Shown: piece by piece, positions 41,101-53,100 of the stretch | Position numbering within the stretch: the first letter of the stretch is position 1 | Layout of the letters: the number at the start of each line of letters is the position of its first letter | Assembly (NCBI GenBank): GCA_020284085.1 | Contig: JACEVL010001161.1 | Span: 1,602,844-1,666,843, forward strand | Reading direction: 5' to 3' | From: Aporrectodea caliginosa | Taxonomy: Eukaryota; Annelida; Clitellata; Crassiclitellata; Lumbricidae | Length of the DNA stretch: 64,000 nt | Program-made: the position numbers and the translations under genes | The notes under the pieces: model-generated | Told to the model about the DNA's origin: nothing | What the model saw: only the letters and a program-made list of their open reading frames with translations | The model's database searches: none

Positions 41101-42430
41101 GCCAATGACCTTCAGTCATGAAAGTCGAAATATTTGGAAACGAGGAAATGACAAAAATTTATTGGACATTTAAAAAATCTAGCATGAAAATCTAAATACC
41201 TTAGAAGTAGAGACCTGCCTAAATCACACGTATACTAATTCACGTAGCCTCTTGAGCCTATACAATGTTAAAATAACAAATCTGTGTCATTGTGATAAAC
41301 TCCTCCACTTCACGTCTGTGCCTTAGTGCTAGGCAGTACCAGTCACATGCATGGATAAAGAAGAAGGGCGACGCTAATGATCTTTGGTATCACACAGTGT
41401 CTATAAAATGAAATTACTACTACTACTACGAACTGTAAGAAGATAAACTGGTAAAATATGTCGAGCTAGTGGACAAAAATCTTGGTAGGGTTATATGTCG
41501 CACGTAACTTTAAAATTGCAATTTAGTAATTGTAATGAGAAATTTATATGATGCTACCTGAGGAAACTAACCAGAGACGTCTCAGCTCTATAGCCTGATT
41601 GTTTTAAGAACAGCATTTTTTAATAATAAAAACGCTGAGAAAACTATAAAGTCACCAGTGGTTGCCTCAGTGTCATGCAGAAGTTTTGAAGCAGCAGCGG
41701 CAGCAGCGCGTGATATTGGACGGCTTACACGTTGCAACTATGTAATTGCTGACTGGATGGATTTTGTAAACAGTCTAAAACAATGAAAAAAACTGTTGTA
41801 AAATGTAGGCCTGCCTGTCGTTGCTCAGTGAACTAATCTTGTCGTTGGAGATGGTCGTGTAGTTTCAGCCTCTGAAGTTTTCAAATCTTTGGACCTACGA
41901 AGTTGAAGAAGGGGACATTGTCGTCTTTGCTGTGAAATACAGAAGCCCTTCGCACATGCAACATGCACACACACACACATTTTACAATGCTTTACATACC
42001 GACCGTGAATTAGATGTTGCCGTGCGCTTAGCTTCAAGTTGCGCTATAGAAATATCGAGATTCCGATCATGGGCGTATTTGGGGGTTATGGGTTCAGCCC
42101 CTCCCCCCAAATTAATTGCCGACAATTTTTATTCGCTTTTATGTGCGAAATACAAAAAGTTCACTTTTGCGACCAAATCCAATAAAAACCCCGAAACTAA
42201 ACCCCTGATCCGATTACCTAATTTCTTTTACAAATTCATTCGTTCAGAAAAATCGACGTATCCATTTGAACAGACAGACACATTTGCATACATGTATATC
42301 AGTACTAACATAATTATAATACATACATGCTGTATATTTAAGCATACATACATGCATACAGGCATGTATACATGGAACCTGGTTCTGATGCGTCATTTCC
42401 TGATGCCTTGTGCTTTGAACATCGGAACTG
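41100..42430. other. Intergenic between units C and D, no gene
   Basis: A block at 41357-41405 ('GGGCGACGCTAATGATCTTTG') matches the 3' flank of unit A at 15613. Otherwise nothing recognised. The + frame 41932-42441 has no domain support. Confidence 0.45.
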
Positions 42431-43190
42431 CGGAATGGTAATGGCAATTGAAAATTTATATAGCGCCACTTCGAGAGAGAGTCTCATCAGATCCTGACCT
42501 GACACAATGAACCGACGATCGAAGAAACTGGTTTCCAACGCATTTGCGGAAAAGAGGAAAAGAGAGGCTGAGAAGCTCATGTGGTAGGTTGTTAGGCAGC
42601 TTTTTCCCGGAGGATGGACCGACCACATAAGAACTTCTATGTTGGACAGTGGTCCAGTGGAAGTTCGGGTCACTTGGACAACTAAGTCGCCATGCGTAGA
42701 AGAGCGGATATAAGAAGTTATTCATTAGCACTCAATTCACAGTTACGAAGATACAAAACTTATTCAGATTAACAGGTTAGAATAGAATAGAATCTTCGTT
42801 TATTCATAACACATTGTCAGAACGCAATGCGATTACAAGAGTCTAAGACAAAAAACAGAAATGTGTAGGCATTGGCTATTCCGTTTAAAGGCATTCCGTT
42901 TACAGTTTGGTCCAGGATATTATTGGCTATTATTTGATGTTCAAGGGTCTTAGGTTTAATATGCCCTTGTAAAGTAGCCTACAGGGATAAAGTTTTTGGT
43001 GTCCTTAGGTGGAAGTGAGAATAATTGGTGAGGCCTAGGACGGAGTCACGGAGGATGTATGTTGTCTCCTGGAGTCGAGGGCACAGTCGGCGTAGAACAT
43101 GATGGTCATTAGTTCTGATCGCAGCGTACAGTCTGCCATCAGCTTTACTCGCTATTTCGGCCACAGTTGGAGCATCGCATCATGGGAGAG
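42430..43190 (-). mobile_element. Two LINE 3' fragments
   Basis: 42430-42740 has a TATATAGCGCCACTTCG tail and a decayed RSSYVVGPSSGKKLP frame. 42979-43190 carries ADGRLYAAI..NDHHVLRRLCP, the same family as 33460-33796. Confidence 0.55.
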
Positions 43191-44081
43191 GAAGCCGGCT
43201 CGTTTGACTCTTCAGGCATAAGACTCTGTATGATCCCTGTATCTACCACTGGCATGCCCCACCATAATGGCAGTGCGTATGTTAATTTTGCTAATGTGGT
43301 GCTGCGAGCAATCACAATAAATCGATGGCGTTAGTGCTTTCGAATGAGTTTCTTCATTCGATTGTAACGTCGTCCGTTAGTGCTATTCTTCCAATTGCAG
43401 TTATAAATAGTAAATGCGCTATATGAAAGCCCGATATTTTTCTACGCATTATGCATGCAAACACAAGCTATATCTATCTATCCACATTAAACATGTTTGA
43501 GGCTGATGGAAACAGAGCAAATCTTCCAACTAAGCACGTTCCGAATCGATACATAGCTATCTGCATTGTTTGTACATGTCCTACATTCATGCAAAGCATA
43601 AATGCTCTTACAAATCCACGCTTCCAAATGTCTTGAAGCTGATGCTCGCAGCAAAAACCTTCTTCCTCTTTTCTCGTTCGTTTCTTCCAGTTTTTCTTAT
43701 AATTATGCCAATCGTTACGGTAGATGGTGCTCAAATTTGGGTAAAGCCTGTCGCTCGTTGTCCTTGTGTCGGTTAGGCATGCCCTTAAAGCAGAACTTCC
43801 GTTTCGTCGGAACAAATGCATCGATCGCTACATCATCTCAAGCGGAAAGGGGACACACCCCCGTTGTGTGCGTCACATTTCCACTTACCGCTGTTGTTGT
43901 GACGACAGTGCACTAGGCCAACAGAAGAAGAGTAAAGGAGAACTAAATGCAGCATATCAGTCAAAGAGGCCAACTGGAGGAAGAAATATGAAGAGGAGCG
44001 AGCCTTGAACCAATATCATTCGGAGCGAAGACGGGTTTACACGAAGCTAAATTCACAAAGAAAGAGAAGAATTAGCGAAGG

Positions 44082-44124
44082 ATGCAACTTCTAACGGACG
44101 GGTTGTTTCTGCTTTTGGTGTTAG
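44082..44124 (+). CDS. Unit D exon 1, signal peptide
   Basis: MQLLTDGLFLLLVL plus G before GTAAGAG. It is the most diverged of the four signal exons. Confidence 0.7.
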
Positions 44125-47100
44125 GTAAGAGTCGGTTGCTGTGGGATTTCCAGGTTGTATATTAATTTTAACAGCTAAAGAAAGCATGGTTTGATATCTG
44201 AGGATATTTTGAAAAAGTTAGACAGGCTGTTTTTGAAATCAGCTACAGAGAGAGGAGCGCGAGAGACAGAGGTAGACAGAGACAGAGAGCGACAGAGAGA
44301 GCGAGAGACAGAGAGAGACAGAAAACCGACAGAGACAGACAGACAGACAGCCAGACAAGGCAGATATTATTTCCAGCATTCCTCAGCCCTGGAGATGAGT
44401 GATAGGTACAGCCGAGGTAAACAGTATGCGGTTGTTGTAGGAATGTAGGTCTTAGGGAATCTCTTGCCCTATATTATTGTTCATCCGAATGAAAGTAGCT
44501 TCGTGTACAACTGTGCTCGTGTCTACTGTGGATCAAATAATATGACACATCGGGTGACCTACACATACACCATACATACAGTATTACGTCTGTGGCCCTG
44601 TGTTTCATGATTCATGGAGCATCCGTCGTATACAGACTGCATTGGGCAAAAACCCACAGGTTTCTTCAGTTTGAGCAAAGTTTTAGACATTTCCGGGCCC
44701 TTGCCATAGAATCGGGCCCCCAAAACCCTCAGGTTTCTTCAGTTTGAGCAAAGTTTTAGACATTTCCGGGCCCCTGCCATAGAACTGGGCCCCGGGGCAG
44801 CAACCCCTCTGACCCCCCCCCTCTTAAAAGAAAGCATCGTTTGATATAGCCTAATTATCTGAGGATATTTTGAAAAGTTGGTAGGCTGTTTTTGAATCAA
44901 CAAATAGGAATTAATTTAATGTGTTGCCGTTAGTCCATTGCCATGCATAGCATATAGTTAAGTCGACACAATGTTTCTCGTCAATTTTTATATTTAAAAT
45001 CATGTGTGTGATATCCTAAAGATATTGGGATCTCCTGGTATGCTTAAGACTCTTTCTGATCGATCGACCTCTGTTTATGTCATTTCGTTCTCAACTTAAA
45101 CCTTACCTCTTTCAAATTACTTATCAACCGTAGGCTTCCGCTGTGTTAAACGGACTGGTCTCCTGGATATTGGCCTGATTATGGCATGACTTTCATGTGT
45201 CATCATTTGATGATGCCCTGAGCATTAGACACCGGCGTGATAGAAGTTACTAATTACTAAACAGCACGCCACTGGTGACTGACCTGAATTTTTATATTGA
45301 TTGCGGTTGTTAATTCCTGCATTTACTCTTGCGCTATATAAGTTAGTATGCTTACTTTTATTATTTGGTATAGAGGTTAATATCTAACTAAGAATATTTG
45401 GGGAATTCATTCCGACGTTAACAAAAATAGCTGCACGTTTAGAGAAGACTAATGTGAAGGTTATACCTAACCACGACGAAGTCTCTTTCCAAACGAATGT
45501 AGTTTTCAATTTCAATTACGCTGTTCGCTTTTTAAAGGCAAAACGGTGACCGGGCCATCGAACTACCTGACGATAACCGTTGATGATGAAATGATTCTCT
45601 ACTTTGATGGAGTCCAACAAACGAATCTTCCAAACGTCAACACAGCCACCACTCCTGACACAACTCCTCTTCCAGATACAGTCACCACAATAGCAGTTCA
45701 GGCCAACAACAAGCAGAATTACGGTGGAATACTTGGATCCGATACGAATGGTCGCGTCCTAACCAGTAGTGCGTGGAAATGTACGCCAAACTATTACAAT
45801 GGATGGATCGACAATGGCTACGACGATTCCTTTTGGCCGATGGCTACAGAGATCGAGGCCAACAATGACCCTGGTGGATTGTGGCAAATCGTCGGTGGCA
45901 TTCCTAAGGAAGCGAAGTGGATTTGGAGTCCTAACTACATGCCCGGTGGCAACAACGTTGTGTATTGCAGATCAAAAACTGCTCCGCCGGTTACAACTAG
46001 AGAGACAACTACACGACGTAGGTTAATTCCAGAACGATATTGTTTCACCTATTCTATGCACTCATCAATCACATTTCTATTATAAGAAGACGATTCGGAA
46101 AAGACATCATTGTCGTTGATCCCGTATATGTTTACAAACAAATAGGCTTGATAGTTTATTGTTTATACTGCCACTCACTCATTGCAATAGTAAGCCTATT
46201 TGGAATTTATGCCTTTGACTTCATGTAGGCCTAGGCCTAACTAGAAAAGATGACTCCAGGTGCGAAAGTAAAACCAAGAGAAAATAACTCTGAAGTGTAA
46301 ACAATATCACTAATCGCTTTCCGATATCCTTTTTTTTCTCCGAAGGTTATAGCTCGCTGTAAGAAAATTCTTGGCAGAAACTTAATTATCACAGCCTATT
46401 AAAGACTTATCTAAGGAAATAAACGCTATGGGAAAACAGAAAGACCGAGAGCACCAGCATAGAGGAGGGCGGGGCAAGAGCGGCCCCTTAAGGATTTAAT
46501 CTAAATATCTACTAGCAGGTGAAAATATTGAAACAACGGACTATACCCTGTTATAGGCCACTGAAGTGGCTCTGCAGAGTATACAAATTATTTCAAAAAA
46601 ATACATGTCATTCTTTGGTATTTAACATTTTATGCAGGCCTTTAAAAAGCCACTCTTGCCCCACCGGTGGGGCAAGAGTGGCATGAACGGCCAGTCAATA
46701 TGGAAGCAATGTCGTATTCAGTTATTCTTTTTCCCATGTTATTTATCATCCAGCGGTCACACTCTTGGCTGTAAAAAACCTTTAACGCTCTAAAGACAGT
46801 GTGATCTAGAGGCTGGAGTTTGCTGCTGGTGTGGGGAGGCAGAGTTAAAAGTATAATCCCGTTTGCTCTTGCTTTTTCAATCGCTTCAAGGGATTTATGA
46901 CTGACGTGATTGTCGAGTACAAGGAGGACCTTCTGCTCCTTGGTTGGTCGAACATGTTCAATGAAATGGTCCAAATATCGAGTGAACAACGTGCTGTCTA
47001 TCCATCCATTTCCTGAGCAGTACCCAACAGTTCCGGAAAGAGCATCATGCAACAAGCGATCACTCATTCGCTGCCTTGGGAAAATCATGGCTGGCGGAAT

Positions 47101-50100
47101 AAACTGACCCGTAGAACTAACAGCAGCGACAATTGCGACAGTGCGACCCTTCTCTCCACTTGCAATTGTGCCAAGGTCAGAAGTGGACATTCCATAGAAG
47201 ATTCCTTCCATTTCCACTACACGTTGCTTCAACTGACTTTCCATTTCGTCTGTAAAAATTCGTTTGAATCGACCCAGATTTGTTGGTTGTGGCAAATCGA
47301 ATGACTTTAAACGCTTTTGCATGGTCGCTCTAGGAATTGTAAATTCTTTAGACGCTGCTCGCAGGGACATTTCTTTATTTTTGACAACCGTCAAACAACG
47401 TTGCAAATTCTCAGATGGATATCTTCCACGCTCGCTTTTCCGTTTATAATGTCTAACTATGTTCTGAAAACGAGACTAAACAAATTAACAAATGTGAAAA
47501 TAGACCCCTATAACAATTAATAAATGGAAGACAAAACTTTTATTTAGTACGGCCTTATGATGGGGCAAGAGTGGCCGTCGATGGGGCAAGAGTAGCCGAG
47601 GCCACTCTTGCCTCATACTGCCACGGCTACTCTTGCCCCGTTGCTGTACCAATTATATTTTTAAATAATTACTAGTGACATCTTGCGAATTCACTGAAAC
47701 TAATATGCGCATTCAATGCCCTTGTTATGTCTTCGCAACAAAAACCTATCGAAAAATTTCGTATCAAAAACATTGATTTTATCATAAATTATTCCTAACC
47801 ATTCCGATTTATACAGATATTAGGAAAATCAGAAATTCCTTACTTTCTTATAGAGTTTTGCAAGTAAATTTAACAAATTTTATGTCGTTCGAAGCGGCCG
47901 ATAAATGTCTTTCAACGTGGCGTAGTTTAATCTCTACGCATGCGCAATGTTTTATGATAGGCTTCCGGTTATTCTTGCCCCGCAGGCCGCTGTTGCCCCG
48001 CTCTCCTCTAAATAGTTGCAACACAGAAATCACGTCTCTCCGGAAATAAAGGTTATGCAAGAAGATTTGACGCAAAAACTTAATAAGTGCAACATATGAA
48101 GACGTCTCTCAGGAAATAATCACCATCGTATTATATTGCAATTTATAGTTTTGTTTTAAAAATGAGTAAAAATGTGTATTTTTATTTTAAAAATTAACGT
48201 AGCGCCACTTCAAGAGCAGACTAATCAGGAGCGTTTTCTGCACTAGATTATTTGATTGAATGACATTCAGAACTGGAATGTTATCAGAAAACTGGAAGAA
48301 TGACCAGTGACGGTCCCACGCAAGCACGTAGAGTCCCGCCAAAAGATTCCGGTTCACAGTTGACAGATGGCGTCAATAATAATAATAACAATTTATATGG
48401 CGCCGTAACACGGCTATACCGCTACAAGGGCGCCTCACATACAACTAAACTGCGGGATACGCCTTAGCAAGCAAATAAGTTTTGAGTTTAGATTTGTCAA
48501 GGTCGGAGTCTCTGGACTGAGTTGCATCGTTAGTTTGGAGCGACGACAGGTGGCAGCACTCGCAGAATACGACGATGGTGACAATGAACACTTCCTTACT
48601 GGCAGAAGATGACGCACGTCCGGCTATTCTTCGAACAACCGGATGCAAATAGATTAGTCGCCTTCCGATCGGTAGATTGAAGCGCCACGAGTGACTAACA
48701 GTCAGGGCCACTCCTAAGACTTGCGGCATTCCTCCTCTTTTGCCGAGACGAACAATACCCGGATGTAGATGATTGCATACGGTCCCTGTATATCCCGACT
48801 TTGCCGCACATCGGAAAGGATTGGAATTCCCGATGCAGGCATTGGCCTTCCCGATGCAAGGATTGGCCTTCCCGATGCAGGCATTGGCCTTCCCGATGCA
48901 AGGATTGGCCTTCCCGATGCGGGCATTGGCCTTCCCGATGCAAGGATTGGTCTTCCCGATGCGGGCATTGGCCTTCCCGATGCAAGGATTGGCCTTCCCG
49001 ATGCAAGGATTGGCCTTCCCGATGCAAGGATTGGCCTTCCCGATGCAAGGATTGGCCTTCCCGATGCAAGGATTGGCCTTCCCGATGCAAGGATTGGCCT
49101 TCCTGAAGCAAGGATTGGCCTTCCCGAAGTAGTGACGGAGACCAAGACAAAACCGTAAACCTTACAAACTCCGTAGTAGAAACAAAAGAATAAAAGTCTG
49201 GTACGTCAACTCAGCAACAGTAAACTCCAACTGGTTTAAAATAACTTACCCAAAATTCTGCATTTAGACAAAATGATCCGGCGAAATCACGCAGAAGTCG
49301 AGTGATGGTCTACGTGGCCGGTGAGATGGGCAGACCATTGGCAGGAAGGTTCTCAGCCTAGACCATGAGGAATTTCACACAAGAGATGTTAGAAAATATC
49401 ACTTATAGGTGGATAGATCACATGTGTTAGAAACAATGTTTATAAAAACAACGGGATACTGGAACTTAGAAGAGGACATTCTGTTCTACGGATGACGAAC
49501 ACGAGTTGAGCTTGAAGAAGTCTCACCTGTCGGCAAAGTGCTACAGCTGCTGGTTTCATTGTAATAATAAAGCGATACTTCCACTCATCAGTGGCCCTCC
49601 CGACCCAAACCAATGAACTTACTGTCAAATAATGGAGAAACTGTGGAAGGAACAAACCGAAAGTCTTCATGTTGAGAGGACACCCATCTTTCAAGAAGCA
49701 TGGAGAGGAAGGAGAGGTTGGAAAGATGAGAGTTATTAGGTTACGTCATTAGGGGTCAAGACCCTGGCACTTTAGAGAGGGGAAACCAAAACCTGTTTGT
49801 TCGACTTCACTTTGCTTTCTCTGACTCATTGTCTAATATCGCGATTTCTAGTTTCATCTGCCTCTTTGCGCCGTTGCGGAATTCCTCATGGGATGCATGG
49901 GCTGATTATTAATAGGTTTAAAACGCCTCGGTCACAGATTGCTCTATGTTGCAGCGATCAAGCCTTTAAGGGTCTTTCTGCCTATCTCTATGCAGTCTTT
50001 CTGTCTTTTTGTCTGTGATATTCATTCCTACTGTGTCAATGAAAATAACTACGGGCGCCATTACATTTGCATTTTAGCCGCACCTACCACTGTGAAGACT

Positions 50101-53100
50101 ACTACTAGGCCTACTGTAAAACCCGCAACGTCGACGGTAAAAACTACAACAAAGGTCGCTCCAACAACCACCACAGCCAAAACTACTACGGTAAAGACTA
50201 CAACGAAGGTAGCTCCAACGACCACCACAAGAACTACTACTACGGAAAAAACTACAACGAAGGTAAATCCAACAACCACCACAGCAAGAACTACTACTAC
50301 GGAAAAAACTACAACGAAGGTAGCTCCGACAACCACAGCAAGAACTACTACTACGGAAAAAACTACAACGAAGGTAGCTCCGACAACCACAGCAAGAACT
50401 ACTACTACGGAAAAAACTACAACGAAGGTAGCTTCAGCAACTGTCACAGTAAGAAATGCTGGTGTCGCTCAAGTTCCAAATTCACTTTCAACGAATCCTG
50501 TGATTAAATCTTTAGATGTCAATGTAGAACCCGGGTTTGACAGTTTACCTGGAGAGTCATTTCCCAATGACGAAATTTCAACTGGACCTCCTCTAGCAAC
50601 TACTGGGGTCGAAACTTCATCTGCGAATACAATTCGTATTGACGAAATTTCAACTGGACCTCTTCAAGCAACTACTGGAGGCGAAACTTCATCTGCGAAT
50701 ACAATTCGTATTGACGAAATTTCAACTGGACCTCTTCAAACAACTACTGGGGTCGAAGCTTCATCTGCGAATACAATTCGTATTGACGACATTTCAACTG
50801 GACCTCTTCAAGCAACTACTCGGGTCGAAGCTTCATCTGCGAATACATTTCGTATTGACGAAATTTCAACTGGACCTCTTCAAGCAACTACTGGGGTCGA
50901 AACTTCATCTGCAGATACATTTCGCATTGACGAAATTTCAACTGGACCTCTTCAAGCAACTACTGGGGGCGAAACTTCATCTGCGAATACAATTCGTATT
51001 GACGAAATTTCAACTGGACCTCTTCAAGCAACTACTGGGGTCGAAACTTCATCTGCAGATACATTTCGTATTGACGAAGTTTCAACTGGACCTCTTCAAG
51101 CATCTACTAGGGTCGAAACTTCATCTGCGAATACATTTCGTATTGATGAAATTTCAACTGGACCTCTTCTAGCAACTACTGGGGGCGAAACTTCATCTGC
51201 GAATACAATTCGTATTGACGAAATTTCAACTGGACCTCTTCAAACAACTACTCGGGGCGAAACTTCATCTGCAGGTACAATTCGTATTGACAAAATTTCA
51301 ACTGGACCTCTTCAAACAACTACTGGGGGCGAAACTTCATCTGCAGGTACAATTCGTATTGACGAAATTTCAACTGGACCTCTTCAAACAACTACTGGGG
51401 TCGACGCTTCATCTGCGAATAAATTTCGCATTGACGAAATTTCAACTGGACCTCTTCAAGCAACTACTGTGGTCGAAACTTCATCTGCGAATACAATTCG
51501 TATTGACGAAATTTCAACTGGACCTCTTCAAGCAACTACTGGGGGCGAAACTTCATCTGCAGATACATTTCGTATTGACGAAATTTCAACTGGACCTCCT
51601 ATTGCAACTACTGGGGCCGAAACTTCATCTGCAGATACATTTCGTATTGACGAAATTTCAACTGGACCTCTTCAAGCAACTACTAAGGTCGAAGCTTCAT
51701 CTGCGAATACATTTCGTATTGACGAAATTTCAACTGGACCTGTTCAAGCAACTACTGGGGGCGAAACTTCATCTGCAGGTACAATTCGTATTGACGAAAT
51801 TTCAACTGCACCTCTTCAAGCAACTACTGGGGGCGAAACTTCATCTGCGAATACATTTCGTATTGACGAAATTTCAACTGGACCTCTTCAAACAACTACT
51901 GGGGTCGAAGCTTCATCTGCGAATACATTTCGTATTGACGAAATTTCAACTGGACCTCTTCTAGCAACTACTGGGGTCGAAACTTCATCTATAGATACTG
52001 CCACGATTGAAATGGAAACTTCAAATAAAGGTCATACAACTAATGAGCTCCAAAGTTCAACTGAAGGTCCAATATCCATTAAGGCCACAACTTCAACTGC
52101 AGTTTCTGAATCTACAAAGGGAGATCTGTTTACTACCATAATTCAAACTACAGTGGCAGAATCATCAACTGCTTTGGTGGACAGTGTAAAAGCAGATCCA
52201 ACTTCTATTTTGATCGAGAATTCAACTGTTGTTCTTGCGACTCCATCAGCCAAAAACAATGGTGCAGATGTGATAATTTCTGTGGTCCAAACTTCAGCTG
52301 CTGTTCCAGTGACAACTACCGCGGTCCAAACTCTGTCAAACGGTAAAACTTGTCTCATATTAAGTTTTCTCTCGTTCCCGTTGTCGTTTAAATTCGCCAA
52401 TTTAGGTTACTGTCAGATAACGAAAGTAGCTTATATAATACACTGCATGCGCAAACGTCTACAATTAAAGAATGCTGATCTTCCAAAATGCTAGACGACA
52501 GCTTCGCCATGATTACATTGATTAGCCCCTTGCTTTGGAACAAACTGCAATTCAACCTGCGACATGAACATATTTTCATTTTTATCTGCCTCTGTTAGAC
52601 CAACGATTGAACTCATTCTGTGTGATGACAGACATGTAATGCAAGGTCTGGAGCACATGTGAGATTTTTTCTGGAACCGCCACTATAAAATTATGCCTTT
52701 AAAAACACGATTACGATTACACTTCCTATGGAAGAAACCTTTAACCCTCGGGCTACCAAGGGGGGTGGTTGCCACCCCCTAGGTTTTTTCATCTCAAACT
52801 TTTTCCGTATGGAATAAAAATTTGACCTTTTAGGTAGCTGTAGGGGGTTCATTTGCACACGTTTTGAGGTAAAATGTGAGATGATATCTCACACCATTCA
52901 AAAGTTATACCCAATATACCCGAGGCACCAGAGGGGGTGGATACCACCCCTAGATTTTCGACTATATCTTATCCGTCATTTAATATTAAGAGACACAAAT
53001 TATACCATTCTATAGAGGGAATGTGGGGCTACATTTCTATGGTCACTGAGTTTACCTGAGGCAACCGGAAGTGCTCAAAATAAATAATAATACGCGTAAT

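Larger units (their letters stand above)
46462..48008. mobile_element. pogo/Tigger-like DNA transposon
   Basis: The left end is GAGGAGGGCGGGGCAAGAGC. The right end is the inverted copy with two mismatches over about 23 bp. TA lies on both sides (46460-46461, 48009-48010), the target of Tc1/mariner-pogo elements. A decayed transposase lies on the minus strand inside. Copies of GGGGCAAGAGTGGC recur at the subterminal positions. Confidence 0.85.

Noticed and set aside
43766..44008. 80-codon + frame with CCCDD and basic residues upstream of unit D
   Set aside because: It lies in the leader region shared with A-C, where the same frame is broken.
48695..49158. Repeat-protein frames on both strands of the 21-bp minisatellite
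   Set aside because: A unit length divisible by three keeps several frames open. No start context, splice site or paralogue supports any of them.
50639..51964. Long frames of MTKFQLDLFKQLL repeats
   Set aside because: Shadow frames of the 72-bp repeat in unit D exon 3.
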